Positions 22,630-33,205 of a stretch of DNA of 64,000 nt are shown here, in pieces (the first letter of the stretch is position 1; the number at the start of each line of letters is the position of its first letter). Origin of the DNA: Paralithodes platypus (lineage: Eukaryota; Arthropoda; Malacostraca; Decapoda; Lithodidae); NCBI GenBank assembly GCA_032716605.1, contig CM064560.1:14445297-14509296 (forward strand), written 5' to 3'. Under the pieces are notes generated by a model. It did not search any database. It saw nothing but the letters and a program-made list of their open reading frames with translations, and was not told the DNA's origin. The position numbers and the translations under genes were made by a program.

Positions 22630-22948
22630 CTCTCTTTTCATCTATCTGGTGCGATGCCGTCGCACCAAATAATGTTAATGATACCGTACCAAGATATATA
22701 TATACTGTATATACTGTATATACATTTTTACAGGTGTATACTTATTTCTTTAAAGATAAAAACATACAATATACAGATAGTTATCTACTTATGTATTTCG
22801 AGAAAATATATATACATCTTGTTACTGCAGTAAAGTTTAAATATTTGGGTACCAGGGTATAAGCAAAGTATATATACAATTTGGGTATAAGGGGCTTGAA
22901 AGGATATATTATGTGTGTGTATATTGGCTTGGTATTATATGTGTGTGT

Positions 22949-22980
<32 letters not shown>

Positions 22981-23112
22981 ATGAGTGTGTGTTTATGTGT
23001 GTGTGTGTGTCGTGTGTGATTATGTGTGTAAGTGGGTAAGTGTGAGGAAGCATAATGGTGTAAATAAATGTGATTGTGTGCGCGTGTACATAAATCGTCA
23101 GTGTAGACTGTA

Positions 23113-23142
<30 letters not shown>
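22474..23142. repeat. CT, AT and GT microsatellites; no gene
   Basis: (CT)n at 22596-22628, a few TATACTGTA units at 22698-22720 (the same 9-mer as the satellite at 54.9 kb), (GT)n at 22939-23028 and (GT)n at 23113-23140. The peptide frames here are artefacts of these repeats. Confidence 0.85.
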
Positions 23143-23144
<2 letters not shown>

Positions 23145-26100
23145 CAATCAGTGCAAACTGACTGAGAAATTTATGAACAAATTGCAGATGTAAGTAACTC
23201 ACAAGATACCGTAATTTTTGGCGACTTTAATTTACCTATGACCAAGTGGGGCGATACTCTTACTTCACACTCCGGACATGACTTGTATACGAACTTGCAA
23301 GAGAGTTCACTCTATCAATTTGTTCGATCGCCGACCCGTGGTAATAATGTTCTTGACCTTGTACTTGCAACAAAAGAAGAATTAATAGAGAATTTGAATG
23401 TTGGTGATGAATTCAGTAACAGCGACCATCGTACAATAACTTTCACTTTAAAGTTTACTAGTAACGAACCAAATAGCAGCATCGAAAAAGTCCCTAATTT
23501 CAAGAAAGCAAACTTTCATAAACTTAGAGCTATGTTTAAAGAAACTGACTGGAGCATTTTAATTAACAATAACGACATAAATACATCTTGGGAATTATTC
23601 GAAACCACTTACCTAAAAGAAGTGCAGGACTGCATACCATCGAAAATACGGCGTCCAGGCCTTAATAATAAGCCCAAATGGTGGAATAAAGACATTTCAA
23701 ACTGTTTGCTTGCTAAAAAGTTTGCTAATGATAGATAAAAATCCTCACAAAATGACGAAGAACGGGTGAAATTTGTAGAGCTACGACGCAAAGCCAAAAA
23801 GTTAATTAACCCGTACAGACCCAGCGACGCGCCTGACGCGTCGGCGATGTATGTAACGCACAGCCCCAGAGACGCGCCTGGCGCGTCACCCTAATTGCGC
23901 CGACCGTGACCTCAGGTGTAGCCACTCAAGAGGGCTCAGATTTGTATGGGAACTGTGTACGTATCCCACGCAACCGTGCCGATGGTTGAAAACTCTCAAA
24001 GTCCACGTGCATGCGCGCGAGCGCGCAATAACCTGTTTTTTTGGGATAATTGCCTTCAATTTTTTACTCTTGTAAAATCCGTTTTCGGGGTCTCTGTAGG
24101 ACCATTTTTTAAGCTTTTTGAGCGGTTTTTCGTAGTTTTTCCTTCATTCCTAACCCATTCGCTATTGTTTCTGGAATAAAACCATTTTTTGAAAACCGGC
24201 CGGGTTCTGCTGCGCAAACATTACAAAACTAGCCGGGGCTCCCCGGGTTAAGCAAAGTAAAAAGACCCTGGAGTTACATGTTGCGAATCAAAGTAAAACA
24301 AACCCGAAAGAATTCTATAGTTATATCAGAAAGAAAAAAGTAGTTACTTCAACTGTTGGACCGTTAGTCGAAGAAAATTGAGAATACACCAAAGACGAAG
24401 TACAAATGAGTCATGCCCTCAATACCTTCTTTGCATCAGTTTTTACAACGGAAGACCTCAGTGATATCCCTACACCATCGCCGATTCAGATTGATAATTC
24501 AGATGTTCTAAGCAATATCACCGTTACAGAGAGAGAAGTATTGAATTGTTTAGATAAACTCAAGGTAAATAAAATGCCTGGACCTGATAAAATCTCACCT
24601 AGAGTCCTAAAGGAAGCTAAGGATGAGCTCTCCAAACCACTGACATTGCTATTTAATAAATCCTTGCAGTCTGGAAATATGCCTGATCAGTGGAAGCTAG
24701 CCAACGTAACACCACCGACATTCAAAAAAGGCAGAAAATCCTTACCCAGTAACTATCGTCCAATTAGCTTAACCTCGGTTGTATGTAAAATGCTAGAAAC
24801 AATCATAAGAGACACTCGTAAATCACTTAGAGGAATATAACGTACTTAAAGATACTCAACACGGCTTTCGTAAAAAACGTTCCTGTTTAACAAACCTCTT
24901 AGACTTCTTCCACGATATCCTCAACCTCTACGATGATAGTAAAGCTGTAGATATTATATATCTTGATTTTCAAAAGGCCTTTGACAGAGTTCCCCACAAA
25001 CGTTTACTACTAAAACTAAAAGCGCATGGAATACAAGATGGTGTGTTGAAATTGATAGAAAATTGGCTCAGCGACAGAAAGCAAAGAGTAGTCATAAACG
25101 GTAAGGTATCTAAATGGACCAATGTAGGTAGCGGGGTACCCCAGGGATCGGTACTAGGACCAATTCTCTTTCTAATTTACATCAACAACATAGATGAGGG
25201 TCTCACCTGTACAATCTCAAAATTTGCTGACGATACAAAAATTGCAAATAGCGTACTCTCAAAAGAACAAGTTGACGATATGCAACACAATCTAGATAAG
25301 TTGTCATGTTGGACCCAAATTTGGCAAATGAGTTTCAATGCGGATAAATGTAAAATACTACATATCGGATACCAAAATGAGAAAGCAAACTATTTGATGA
25401 ATGGCACTCAGCTTAAGAATGTAAACAGAGAAACCGATCTGGGAGTAACAATATCGAGTAACCTAAAACCGAGTCAACAATGTTCAGAAGTTGTTAAGAA
25501 GGCAAACAAAATAATTGGCTTTATAGGCAGGTCATTTGAGCATAAATCCAAAGACGTTATCCTAACCCTTTACAATTCCTTAATCCGCCCTCTTCTTGAA
25601 TACTGCGTTCAATCCTGGTGCCCTTATTACCAAAAAGATATAGACAAGCTAGAACGAGTTCAACGTAGAGTTACCAAAATGATACCTTGCCTAAAGAACA
25701 AACCATACGAGGAGCGTCTTAGAGAATTAAATCTATTTCCTTTAAGCCAGCGCAGATTAAGAGGCGACTTAATTCAAGTGTTCAAAATCATCAAAGGCAT
25801 CGACAATATGAACTGTAGTAAGTACTTCACTATCGACCAATCTAATTACACGCAGGGAAACGGTTGCAAAATTATTGGTAAATCTTTTAACTCACACGAA
25901 GCTAAGAATTTCTTCTTCAATCGAGTTGTCAACTTATGGAATGGGCTTCCCCGAGATGTCATAGACTGCAGCACCGTTAATTCATTTGAACTTCGCCTAG
26001 ACAAATATCTCGCATCAAACCTGTGACTGACTGCGTTTGTAAATGAATAACTTTATTTTATCCGCCCATCAGTTACTAACCCATCTGTCCCCTACTAACT

Positions 26101-26270
26101 TCCTAATCCTGCCATGGACATTAGTTCCAGGGCAGTAGTTCCCTTTCCAATGTTCCCTTACCCACTGTAAACCACTGTTTGGACACTTGATCCTCAGTGT
26201 TTTGGAGGACAAGCAGCCTAGAAGGGTCACTAGACCTGTTGTTGCTTGATTTCCTTTGTACTCCTTTGTG
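23143..26270 (+). mobile_element. CR1 LINE copy a, 5'-truncated in endonuclease
   Basis: It begins abruptly at CTCAATCAGTGCAAACTGAC after a (GT)n run; the same sequence is internal to ORF2 in copy c (about 34820). It carries the end of the endonuclease, the reverse transcriptase (SSGVPQGSVL-equivalent block with a Gly variant, KFADDTK), and the 3' UTR ending in two TCCTTTGTAC-type decamers. Lesions include a stop at 23736-23738, TGA near 24378, a TTAA-MITE insertion (23810-24247), and frame changes near 24715 and 24815. About 95% similar to copies c-f by eye. Inactive. Confidence 0.92.
23810..24247. mobile_element. TTAA-MITE family A, copy 1 (438 bp)
   Basis: Flanked by TTAA at 23806-23809 and 24248-24251 inside CR1 copy a. 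CR1 copy c shows the empty site as one TTAA (35483-35486). The ends are CCCGTACAGACCCAGC and, read inward from the right, CCCGGGGAGCCCCGGC. Internally there are repeated GACGCGCCTGACGCGTC-type motifs. It has no coding capacity. The second copy is at 45978-46402. Confidence 0.92.
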
Positions 26271-26426
26271 TATCAGCAGAGGGTCCTGAGGAAGAACAAC
26301 ATCATGTGACCAGTGGAAGGTTACCCCCACTTTCACTAACCCCCCCCTCGCCCATCTCTATCGCTCTCGCGCTCTATCTCTCTCGCTCCTGCGCTATCTC
26401 TATCTCTCTCTCTCTACAACACACTT

Positions 26427-26486
<60 letters not shown>

Positions 26487-26492
26487 TATATA
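26271..26492. repeat. CT and (AT)n microsatellites
   Basis: An interrupted CTCTCG/CTATCT tract at 26350-26416 and (AT)n at about 26434-26492. It lies between the CR1 tail and the next TTAA element. Confidence 0.9.
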
Positions 26493-26496
26493 TTAA

Positions 26497-27216
26497 CCCT
26501 CTCACGACCATAGGACGCAGAGGTTGCCAGATTAGCAATAAGAAATAGATTACTCTCACTGTTAAAATTACCTCTCCAAAATTAGTTTTCTGCCCACAGC
26601 TAACTCAAAGACAACTGCAGAGGTTGAAGTAAACAAACTAAAGGTTTATAGATACCCCTGACGGTAACAGAGGCTTTAAAGTATCCCTAATAGGCTCAAA
26701 AATTGTGTGAGGATGTGAAAGGGCTAAGAGGCAATTTAACACTCCACGAGCAGGTAGGTCGGTGACTTCTACTACCTGCCAAGCGGGTGGTTTTACCCTA
26801 AACGAGCTTATTTCCGTGCTCTTTTTCATGCATAAACAAGAGCCAGAGCGTAATACAATTATGTATCCCTGAAAGGGCGATAATTGAGCTTTCCAATGAC
26901 ACCAGAACCATCCTTCTACGACCACTCGTTCTCTTGCAACGATCGTGCAACACGAAGGAAAAATCCCTAAAATACGGTTATTTCCTTACATAATTCCCTG
27001 TGTAGCGAGGTAGTGAGTGTGGATGTGTGTGGAGGGGAGAGCAGTTGCCGCGCGGGAGCCGTGCCGAATGGTCAGAGCCGACCTACGCTCCTCCCACCGC
27101 TCGTCTCTCTCTCAGAGCCAATTATTGCTCAAAATAGCACACCGCCTTAAGTCGGTCCCCGCCACATAGTCCTTGGTTCTCTAGACCGCCTTAAGTCGGG
27201 CCCCGCTAATAAGGGG
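26497..27216. mobile_element. TTAA-MITE family C, copy 1 (720 bp)
   Basis: Bounded by TTAA at 26493-26496 and 27217-27220. The right end read inward (CCCCTTATTAGCGGGGC) matches the end of the 50771-51228 element (CCCTCTATTAGCGGCTC). A roughly 100-bp internal block at 26840-26940 aligns in opposite orientation with 51037-51136 (GTGTCATTCGAAAGCTC, GCCCTTTCAGGGATA). The right end carries two copies of CCGCCTTAAGTCGG (27143 and 27186). The left-end TIR (CCCTCTCACGACC) is poor, so the left boundary is less certain. Confidence 0.65.
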
Positions 27217-27220
27217 TTAA

Positions 27221-27726
27221 GTATCGAAATAAGGAAATAGTACCCACACTTTACAACGCTCTGATACTGTACCATACCTGTACGGACTTGAATTGCTGCA
27301 CCCTCTTTACCCTTCACCTCTTTACCCTGACCATACCAAAACAGTTTTTGTATGTATGTATGTTTGTGTGCATACGTGAGCGTTTGTGTATACGGACATG
27401 TGCACACTTACTGCATGTTCTTATGTTCCTATATATGTATGTATATGTATGTGCGCACGTACGTGTATATACGTATGTTCTGTATATGAGTAAGTAAATA
27501 AATGTGTATATGTACTGTATATCACTTACTCTCATGGTTATTTTATGATAATTTGTATTCTGCACATGCATCATTATTGTATTTATTTATTTTGTTTGTA
27601 AACTGAGCTTACCATCTTCATATCTGTACATCTCATGTTCATCCACTAAATTGTAAAATGTGTATTTTCAGCTCATGAGGCTGCCATTCTTTAATAAACC
27701 GTTTATTATTATTATTATTATTATTG
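27221..27726. other. No gene; ATGT-rich tract and (ATT)n
   Basis: A TATGTATG/TACGTAT-rich low-complexity tract at 27346-27510 and (ATT)n at 27704-27726. The latter abuts the next LINE fragment and may be its integration site or the tail of another element. Confidence 0.6.
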
Positions 27727-28170
27727 ATATGGCCTCTCCTGGAGTATGCTGTTCAATTCTGGTCTCCAGCACTCAGGAAAGATATAGAGCGACTGGAAAG
27801 AGTAGGCTACAAGCTAGGGCTACAAAGCTTATTCCATCGCTTAGAAGAATGAGCTACGAGGACTGGTTGAGAGCTCTTGATCTCTTCCCGTTGGAGACAC
27901 GCAGACTACGAGGTCAGCTCATTGAAGTTTTTAAACTACTTAATGGGTTTGACAATGTGGATAATAGACAAATGTTTGGTCTCAATATGAATACAACACG
28001 CAACCATGGCTGGAAATTAGAATTGAAAAGGTTCAGCACTAGTATTTGTGGAAACCTTTTCACATATAAGATCTGTTCTACCTGGAACAAACTTCCCTCC
28101 GAAGTTATAAACAGTTCTTCAGTAGAGCAGTTCAAGAACAGAGTAGATAGTATTTTGCACACTGTGTAAT
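27727..28170 (+). mobile_element. CR1 LINE fragment b, distinct subfamily, C-terminus only
   Basis: It starts in the conserved RPLLEYAVQFWSP region of the reverse transcriptase: WPLLEYAVQFW is readable from 27729. A frameshift lies near 27805, after which the frame continues RATKLIPSLRRMSYEDWLRA, LETRRLRGQLIEVFKLLNG and WNKLPSEVINSSSV, to a stop at 28167-28169. The family resemblance to copies a-f is clear, but residues differ at about half the positions, so this is another CR1-type lineage. Heavily 5'-truncated. The downstream sequence to about 28265 is probably its 3' UTR. Confidence 0.82.
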
Positions 28171-28263
28171 GAGTATAGTGCACTAAACAGTCTCTCTCCT
28201 ACTTCCAGTATCTCCTCTGAATGGACCGAAAAGTATTAGAGATACTAACTATTCCGTGTAACT

Positions 28264-28276
28264 CCTTGTAACTCTC

Positions 28277-28324
<48 letters not shown>

Positions 28325-28420
28325 CCCCTCTCCAACAAGAAGTAATATTGCACATAAGAAGTGAGGTGCCTTCCATTAAGGCTCGCTAATTTTAAACTCT
28401 TAATACCACTCGGCCATATT

Positions 28421-28459
<39 letters not shown>

Positions 28460-28492
28460 TTAAACTCTTAATACCAGCCAGGTGGCCATATT

Positions 28493-28525
<33 letters not shown>
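28264..28525. repeat. CT and GA microsatellites with a duplicated spacer
   Basis: (CT)n at 28285-28322. (GA)n at 28424-28455 and 28496-28523 are each preceded by the same spacer (TTTTAAACTCTTAATACCA, then GGCCATATTTGGA), a two-unit composite minisatellite. Confidence 0.85.
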
Positions 28526-28529
<4 letters not shown>

Positions 28530-28639
28530 TACACATAATATCCTGTACGACTCTAAATGCAACTTCCTGAGAGTTTTAATTATGTCTAAATATTAACATT
28601 CAGCAATGAGTCTCTCCAAAATCTGCCAACTGATGATAA

Positions 28640-28816
28640 CCCTTTGAGTACCAGCGACGTGTGTTATATTATATTCTAGCTACATTTAGACGATATTATG
28701 CAGCTTTGGAAGGATCTGTGGTAGTTAAAAGGGTTAGTTGAGATAGTTTGAAGCCTTATTATTGCTAGAGGTCCTTCTTAAGCTGAATATAATAGACGTC
28801 CCCGGTACTCAACAGG
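28640..28816. mobile_element. TTAA-MITE family B, copy 1 (177 bp), flanked by ATAA
   Basis: The same family as 56636-56842, in reverse orientation: CCCTTTGAGTACCAGCGACG, TATATTATATTCTAGCTA, GAAGGAT, then a right end read inward as CCTGTTGAGTACCGGGGACG. The inverted ends share GAGTACC-G-GACG. The flanks are ATAA at 28636-28639 and 28817-28820 instead of TTAA. Confidence 0.75.
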
Positions 28817-29132
28817 ATAAATAGTAACCACACTCGCAATAGTAACCACACTCGCAATTCATTCATACTCATTTTACTTTCATGTATAAGATCACGACGA
28901 GGAACAGAACTTATGTGGCCAACCGTACCGAAGGCCCTGTACGGTGGCGCTAATAAGTCATGTATCAGCTGTCATTACGTTTGGCTTGCTCTGTGCTGTA
29001 TTAATGTCTGTCAGATGTCGACTAGGGTCACGTAGAGTGGGTAAGTGTTGGCTCATGTTTGCATATCTCACTCGAAACGAAACAGATCGGGACGGAATAA
29101 GATGAAGCTATGGCTAACTGCTCCAGATACTC

Positions 29133-29204
29133 TCCCATGTGGTCTAGTGGCTAGGATACCTGGCTTTCACCCAGGAGGCCCGGGTTCGATTCCCGGCATG
29201 GGAA
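29133..29204 (+). tRNA. tRNA-Glu (anticodon TTC)
   Basis: Canonical cloverleaf. Acceptor TCCCATG (29133-29139) pairs with CATGGGA (29197-29203), with discriminator A. The anticodon stem CCTGG/CCAGG encloses loop CTTTCAC with TTC at 29166-29168. The T arm is CCGGG-TTCGATT-CCCGG. A-box TGGTCTAGTGGCT and B-box GGTTCGATTCC are intact, and a T5 pol III terminator follows at about 29210. It decodes GAA. It appears functional. Neighbours are a MITE and simple repeats. Confidence 0.96.
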
Positions 29205-29239
29205 TTATTTTTGCCTGGTAGTTGGGAAGCACAGATCAT

Positions 29240-29345
29240 CCACACCTCCACCTCCACATACCTTCCCCATCCCCACCCACCACTACCTCCACCCACATAT
29301 CCCCACCCACCACTACCTCCACCCACATACCTCCACCACAGATCA
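29240..29345. repeat. CCACCCACCACTACCT tandem repeat
   Basis: A repeating CACCCACCACTACCTCCACC / CACATATCC unit of about 28 bp, with CAGATCATCCA on both sides, just downstream of tRNA-Glu. The Gly-rich and Pro-rich frames in it are artefacts. Confidence 0.75.
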
Positions 29346-29387
29346 TCCATATCAAGGACTGTGTATACTAGGGAAAACATAGCCTAT

Positions 29388-29596
29388 AGTCTGTTCATTC
29401 TAGGTTGGGCAGAAATCGTAACCTATAACTTCTCATAACTAGAAAAAGGACTAGAGTAATCGAGCTAATATTTCTACCACATGGGAAGACTTGGTTAGGG
29501 AATAGGTGTAGAAATTGACAGCTCATTTGCTCTATCCCTTATTGAGTTACAAAGATTAGAGGTTACGATTTCTGCCCAAACTAGAATGAACGGACT
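29388..29596. mobile_element. 209-bp MITE with ~40-bp inverted ends (same family as 14681-16727)
   Basis: AGTCTGTTCATTCTAGGTTG at the left and its near complement at the right (CAAACTAGAATGAACGGACT) continue inward through GGGCAGAAATCGTAACCT. The inner sequence (GTAATCGAGCTAATATTTCT, CATTTGCTCTAT) matches the split MITE. A target duplication is not clear. Confidence 0.75.
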
Positions 29597-29804
29597 TTAG
29601 CGAAAAAATTGGCGTAGTGTTGCCAATTTAGCTACTTTCTCGCTAGATCTAGAGGTATTTACTTCGATCTAGTGGCAACATTTTACATCTAGCGACATGA
29701 ATTCTAGCGAGATTCTGGAGATTTCAGGCATTTTAGTGCGATATTAGAGAGATTATTGCATTATTCTAGCAATTATCGGCATCTATTTACAACCTAGTGG
29801 ACAC

Positions 29805-30029
29805 AATTGACCACTTGCGAGTTTCGTTTATAAGGAAGTTGGAGCTGTAGACATCGATGGTTAATACAAATACAATAATTATGTAGGTTTGTAATGGATA
29901 AAAAGTATGTTGAATTGGGTTTTATGTATTTATATATGTACTACAACCAAATGTTAACAGTAAATTGTGTTGAATATCAATATCTTCAGCTCCACTTCCT
30001 TATAGAACGAAACTCGCAAGTGGTCAATT
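29805..30029. mobile_element. 225-bp MITE with ~50-bp TIRs (AATTGACCACTTGCGA)
   Basis: AATTGACCACTTGCGAGTTT at 29805 and its complement ending at 30029 are TIRs of about 50 bp with few mismatches. A half-length relative lies at 60047-60185 and shares the internal GATGGATA-AAAG-ATGTTGAATT region. Confidence 0.75.
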
Positions 30030-30079
30030 TGGTAACCCTAGTGATACCCCCCCCCCTCCCCCTTTACCTTTTGCTAATA

Positions 30080-30840
30080 TAGAAACGGGTGTTGGAGAGA
30101 TAAGAAGCTGTTGGAGTGGCTTTGTTGTGGTCAGGTGAAGGTATTGAAGGATAAATTACTATCTACCTTTCGAAGAGTGATGAGAGAGGGGGACAAGGTG
30201 TTGGAGAGATGAAGCTGTTGGGGTGGCTTTGTTGTGTGTGTTATTAGAGTGGAGAAGGGGGTGTTGGAGAGAGAGGAAGCTGTCGGAGTGGCTTTGTTGT
30301 GTATGTTATTAGAATGGAGAAGGGGTGTTGGAGAGATAAGAAGTTGTTGGAGTGGCTTTGTTTGTGGTCAGGTGAAGGTATTGAGGTATAAATTAGTATC
30401 TACCTTTCGAAGAGTGTTTGAGAGGGGGAAAGGGGTGTTGGAGAGAGAGGAAGCTGTTGGAGTGGCTTTGTTGTGTGTGTTATTAGAGTGGAGAAGGGGT
30501 GTTGGAGAGATAAGAAGCTGTTGGAGTGGCTTTGTTGTGTATGTTATTAGAATGGAGAAGGGGTGTTGGAGAGATAAGAAGTTGTTGGAGTGGCTTTGTT
30601 TGTGGTCAGGTGAAGGTATTGAGGTATAAATTAGTATCTACCTTTCGAAGAGTGTTAGAGAGGGGGGAAAGGGGTGTTGGAGAGAGAGGAAGCTGTTGGA
30701 GTGGCTTTGTTGTGTGTGTTATTAGAGTGGAGAAGGGGTGTTGGAGAGATAAGAAGCTGTTGGAGTGGCTTTGTTGTGTGTTATTAGAGTGGAGAAGGGG
30801 TGTTGGAGAGAGAGGAAGCTGTTGGAGTGGCTTTGATCTT
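30080..30840. repeat. Higher-order minisatellite (GTGTTGGAGAGA / GGAGTGGCTTTGTT)
   Basis: Basic units of about 55-60 bp contain GGTGTTGGAGAGA, AAGCTGTTGGAGTGGCTTTG and TTATTAGAGTGGAGAAGG. They are grouped into larger blocks of about 240 bp, each with one GGTCAGGTGAAGGTATTGA / TTTCGAAGAGTG insert (near 30130, 30370 and 30610). The two long frames at 30234-30915 are translations of this array, not a gene. Confidence 0.9.
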
Positions 30841-31105
30841 GAGTGGGATCTTGAAGATGTTTTATTTACGCTTGAAGGAGATCTAGGGAGGACAAAAAGA
30901 AAGAAAACAAAATAGACACATAAATAAACAAATAAATACGCCCATCCCCCCTTAAAGAAATTGAGATTGAAATTGAGATTGAAATTGACCTCCCTTCTCG
31001 AATATCTCTATGAAGTAAGAATCACCCCCCCGCCCCCAGGTTAATACAATTTATAAGGTTTAAAGAGCCACATATTCCCGTGGACCTATTCTAAAAACCT
31101 ACACT

Positions 31106-31107
<2 letters not shown>

Positions 31108-31192
<85 letters not shown>

Positions 31193-31238
31193 ATTACCAC
31201 CTTAATAACTTGGTTGCTGCTTGATTATATGTTGTAGT

Positions 31239-31285
<47 letters not shown>

Positions 31286-31331
31286 ATTACCACCTTAATA
31301 ACTTGGTTGCTGCTTGATTATATGTTGTAGT

Positions 31332-31378
<47 letters not shown>

Positions 31379-31424
31379 ATTACCACCTTAATAACTTGGT
31401 TGCTGCTTGATTATATGTTGTAGT

Positions 31425-31483
<59 letters not shown>

Positions 31484-31690
31484 ATTACCACCTTAATAAC
31501 TTGGTTGCTGCTTGATTATATGTTGTAGTTACTCTCTCTCTCTCTCTCTCTCTCTACCACCTCTTGGTTGCTGCTTGATTATATGTTGTACTCTCTCTCT
31601 CTCTCTCTCCATAATTACCACCTTAATAACTTGGTTGCTGCTTGATTATATGTTGTAGTTACTCTCTCTCTCTCTCTCTCTCTCTCTCTA
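31108..31690. repeat. Composite VNTR: (CT)n plus 53-bp spacer, six units
   Basis: Runs of (CT)n alternate with CCATAATTACCACCTTAATA / ACTTGGTTGCTGCTTGATTA / TATGTTGTAGTTA. Spacers start near 31188, 31281, 31373, 31480, 31555 (internally deleted) and 31608. The spacers are almost identical while the CT runs vary in length. 30910-31107 is plain AT-rich sequence. Confidence 0.93.
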
Positions 31691-32364
31691 ACATTCCCAT
31701 TTAGTTTTTTCTCTCTCTCTATCTATCTATCGATCTATTTACCTCTATCTATCTATTTACCTCTCTCTCTCTCTCTGCGTTGCTAAGGCGGAAATGAGGG
31801 GATGTGTGAAGACGCCCAAAATAGACGCCATGTATACAGTATAACATTCACCCGCCGGCTTTAGCACCGCCAACAGCTCCGCATCGCCACTGAGAAAACT
31901 CGATCCTAATTTGAGTATTTCATATCCCAATTCCCTTTATTCATTGCATGAACAGTAGTTAAGTGCTTGTTTAACCTCCACATAGTTCTGTAATTGCCGT
32001 GCATGTTATTTTATTGCTTTTCTGACTGATAAACATTGTTTTTTACATTTGTTATCCTAGCTTGTAGCAGACGACGCACGCGCACCTCTAATCGACCTAG
32101 CTTTGTATTTTCTTATTAACTCTAGTAGTTATCGTATTCAGTATCCTACTGTAGCTATATATATCTGTAATTTTAGTTGTTGCTTGCATGATCTTGTAGT
32201 AACCTTTGACTGATAACTTTGTTTATCTAAATATAATCCTGCTTGACTAGCCTACAGTGACACCAGCGCCATCTGTTAATACAGTATATTAACCCCTTGT
32301 GTGCAGTTACACTTTATTTTTATATAATCTCTATTTGGTGAATTGTATATTTAGTCACATATTC

Positions 32365-32413
<49 letters not shown>

Positions 32414-32439
32414 GTTTGCTTTTTTTTAGGTAGGTTATC
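31691..32439. other. No gene recognised; (CTAT)n and (AT)n
   Basis: CTAT/CTCT repeats to about 31777. A GCGTTGCTAAGGCGGAAAT motif at 31777 resembles 49850 (TTGCTAGGGCGAAAAT), also next to CT repeats. (AT)n at 32371-32411. Part of this stretch could be CR1 copy c leader, but nothing shows it directly. Confidence 0.5.
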
Positions 32440-33080
32440 ACCCCTGGTAGCCTACTTCTGCATATTTCATACTTTTTTGTTTTTTGTTATTTTTGTTTTC
32501 GGTTAGTCTAGGCTATCATCCCTGGTGGCCTATTTCTGCGTACGGTACTTCAATTTTTAAATTTTCAGTTAGGCTATCACCGCTGGTGGCCTATTTCTGC
32601 GTACCGGTATTTCATAATTTTTGTTTTCGGTTATTTTGTTTTCGGTTAGTCTAGGCTATCATCCCTGGTGGCCTATTTCTGCGTACTTCAATTTTTAAAT
32701 TTTCAGTTAGGCTATCACCGCTGGTGGCCTATTTCTGCGTACCGGTATTTCATAATTTTTGTTTTCGGTTATTTTTGTTTTCGGTTAGTCTAGGCTATCA
32801 TCCCTGGTGGCCTATTTCTGCGTACTTCAATTTTTAAATTTTCAGTTAGGCTATCACCGCTGGTGGCCTATTTCTGCGTACCGGTATTTCATAATTTTTG
32901 TTTTCGGTTAGGATAGGCTATAACCCCTGGTGGCCTATTTCTGTTTAAATAAACATAACATTGTTTTCGGTTCGGCTATCACTGCGTATTCAAATTTAAT
33001 TTTGTTTTGTTTTAATTTTCGGTTAGGCTATCACCGCTGATAACCTATTTGTGTGTATTTCAACATTTTTGTTTTCGGTT
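32440..33080 (+). repeat. CR1 5'-leader tandem units (~65-bp monomer, ~125-bp dimer)
   Basis: GGCTATCA-C-CTGGTGGCCT / ATTTCTGCGTAC occurs at least eight times, alternating between CATCCCTGG and CACCGCTGG types, with TTTTGTTTTCGGTTA between. It lies directly upstream of ORF1. Repeated leader units in LINEs commonly carry promoter activity; here that is inference. Short AAGTGAGTTAAGTGTTTTT repeats follow at 33087-33190. Confidence 0.82.
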
Positions 33081-33205
33081 AGGCCTATTTAAGTAAGTGA
33101 AGCGACCTGAAGGGAGTGAAGTGTTTTTAAAGTGAGTTTAGTGTTTTTAAAGTGAGTTAAGTGTTTTTAAGTGAGTGAAGTGATCTGAAGAAAGTGATCG
33201 TCACC

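Noticed and set aside
30234..30915. Two 130-codon frames with repeated peptide blocks
   Set aside because: They follow the minisatellite units exactly and end where the array ends.
32286..32300. TTAACCCC as another TTAA-MITE end
   Set aside because: No matching GGGGTTAA partner or inverted repeat within a plausible distance.
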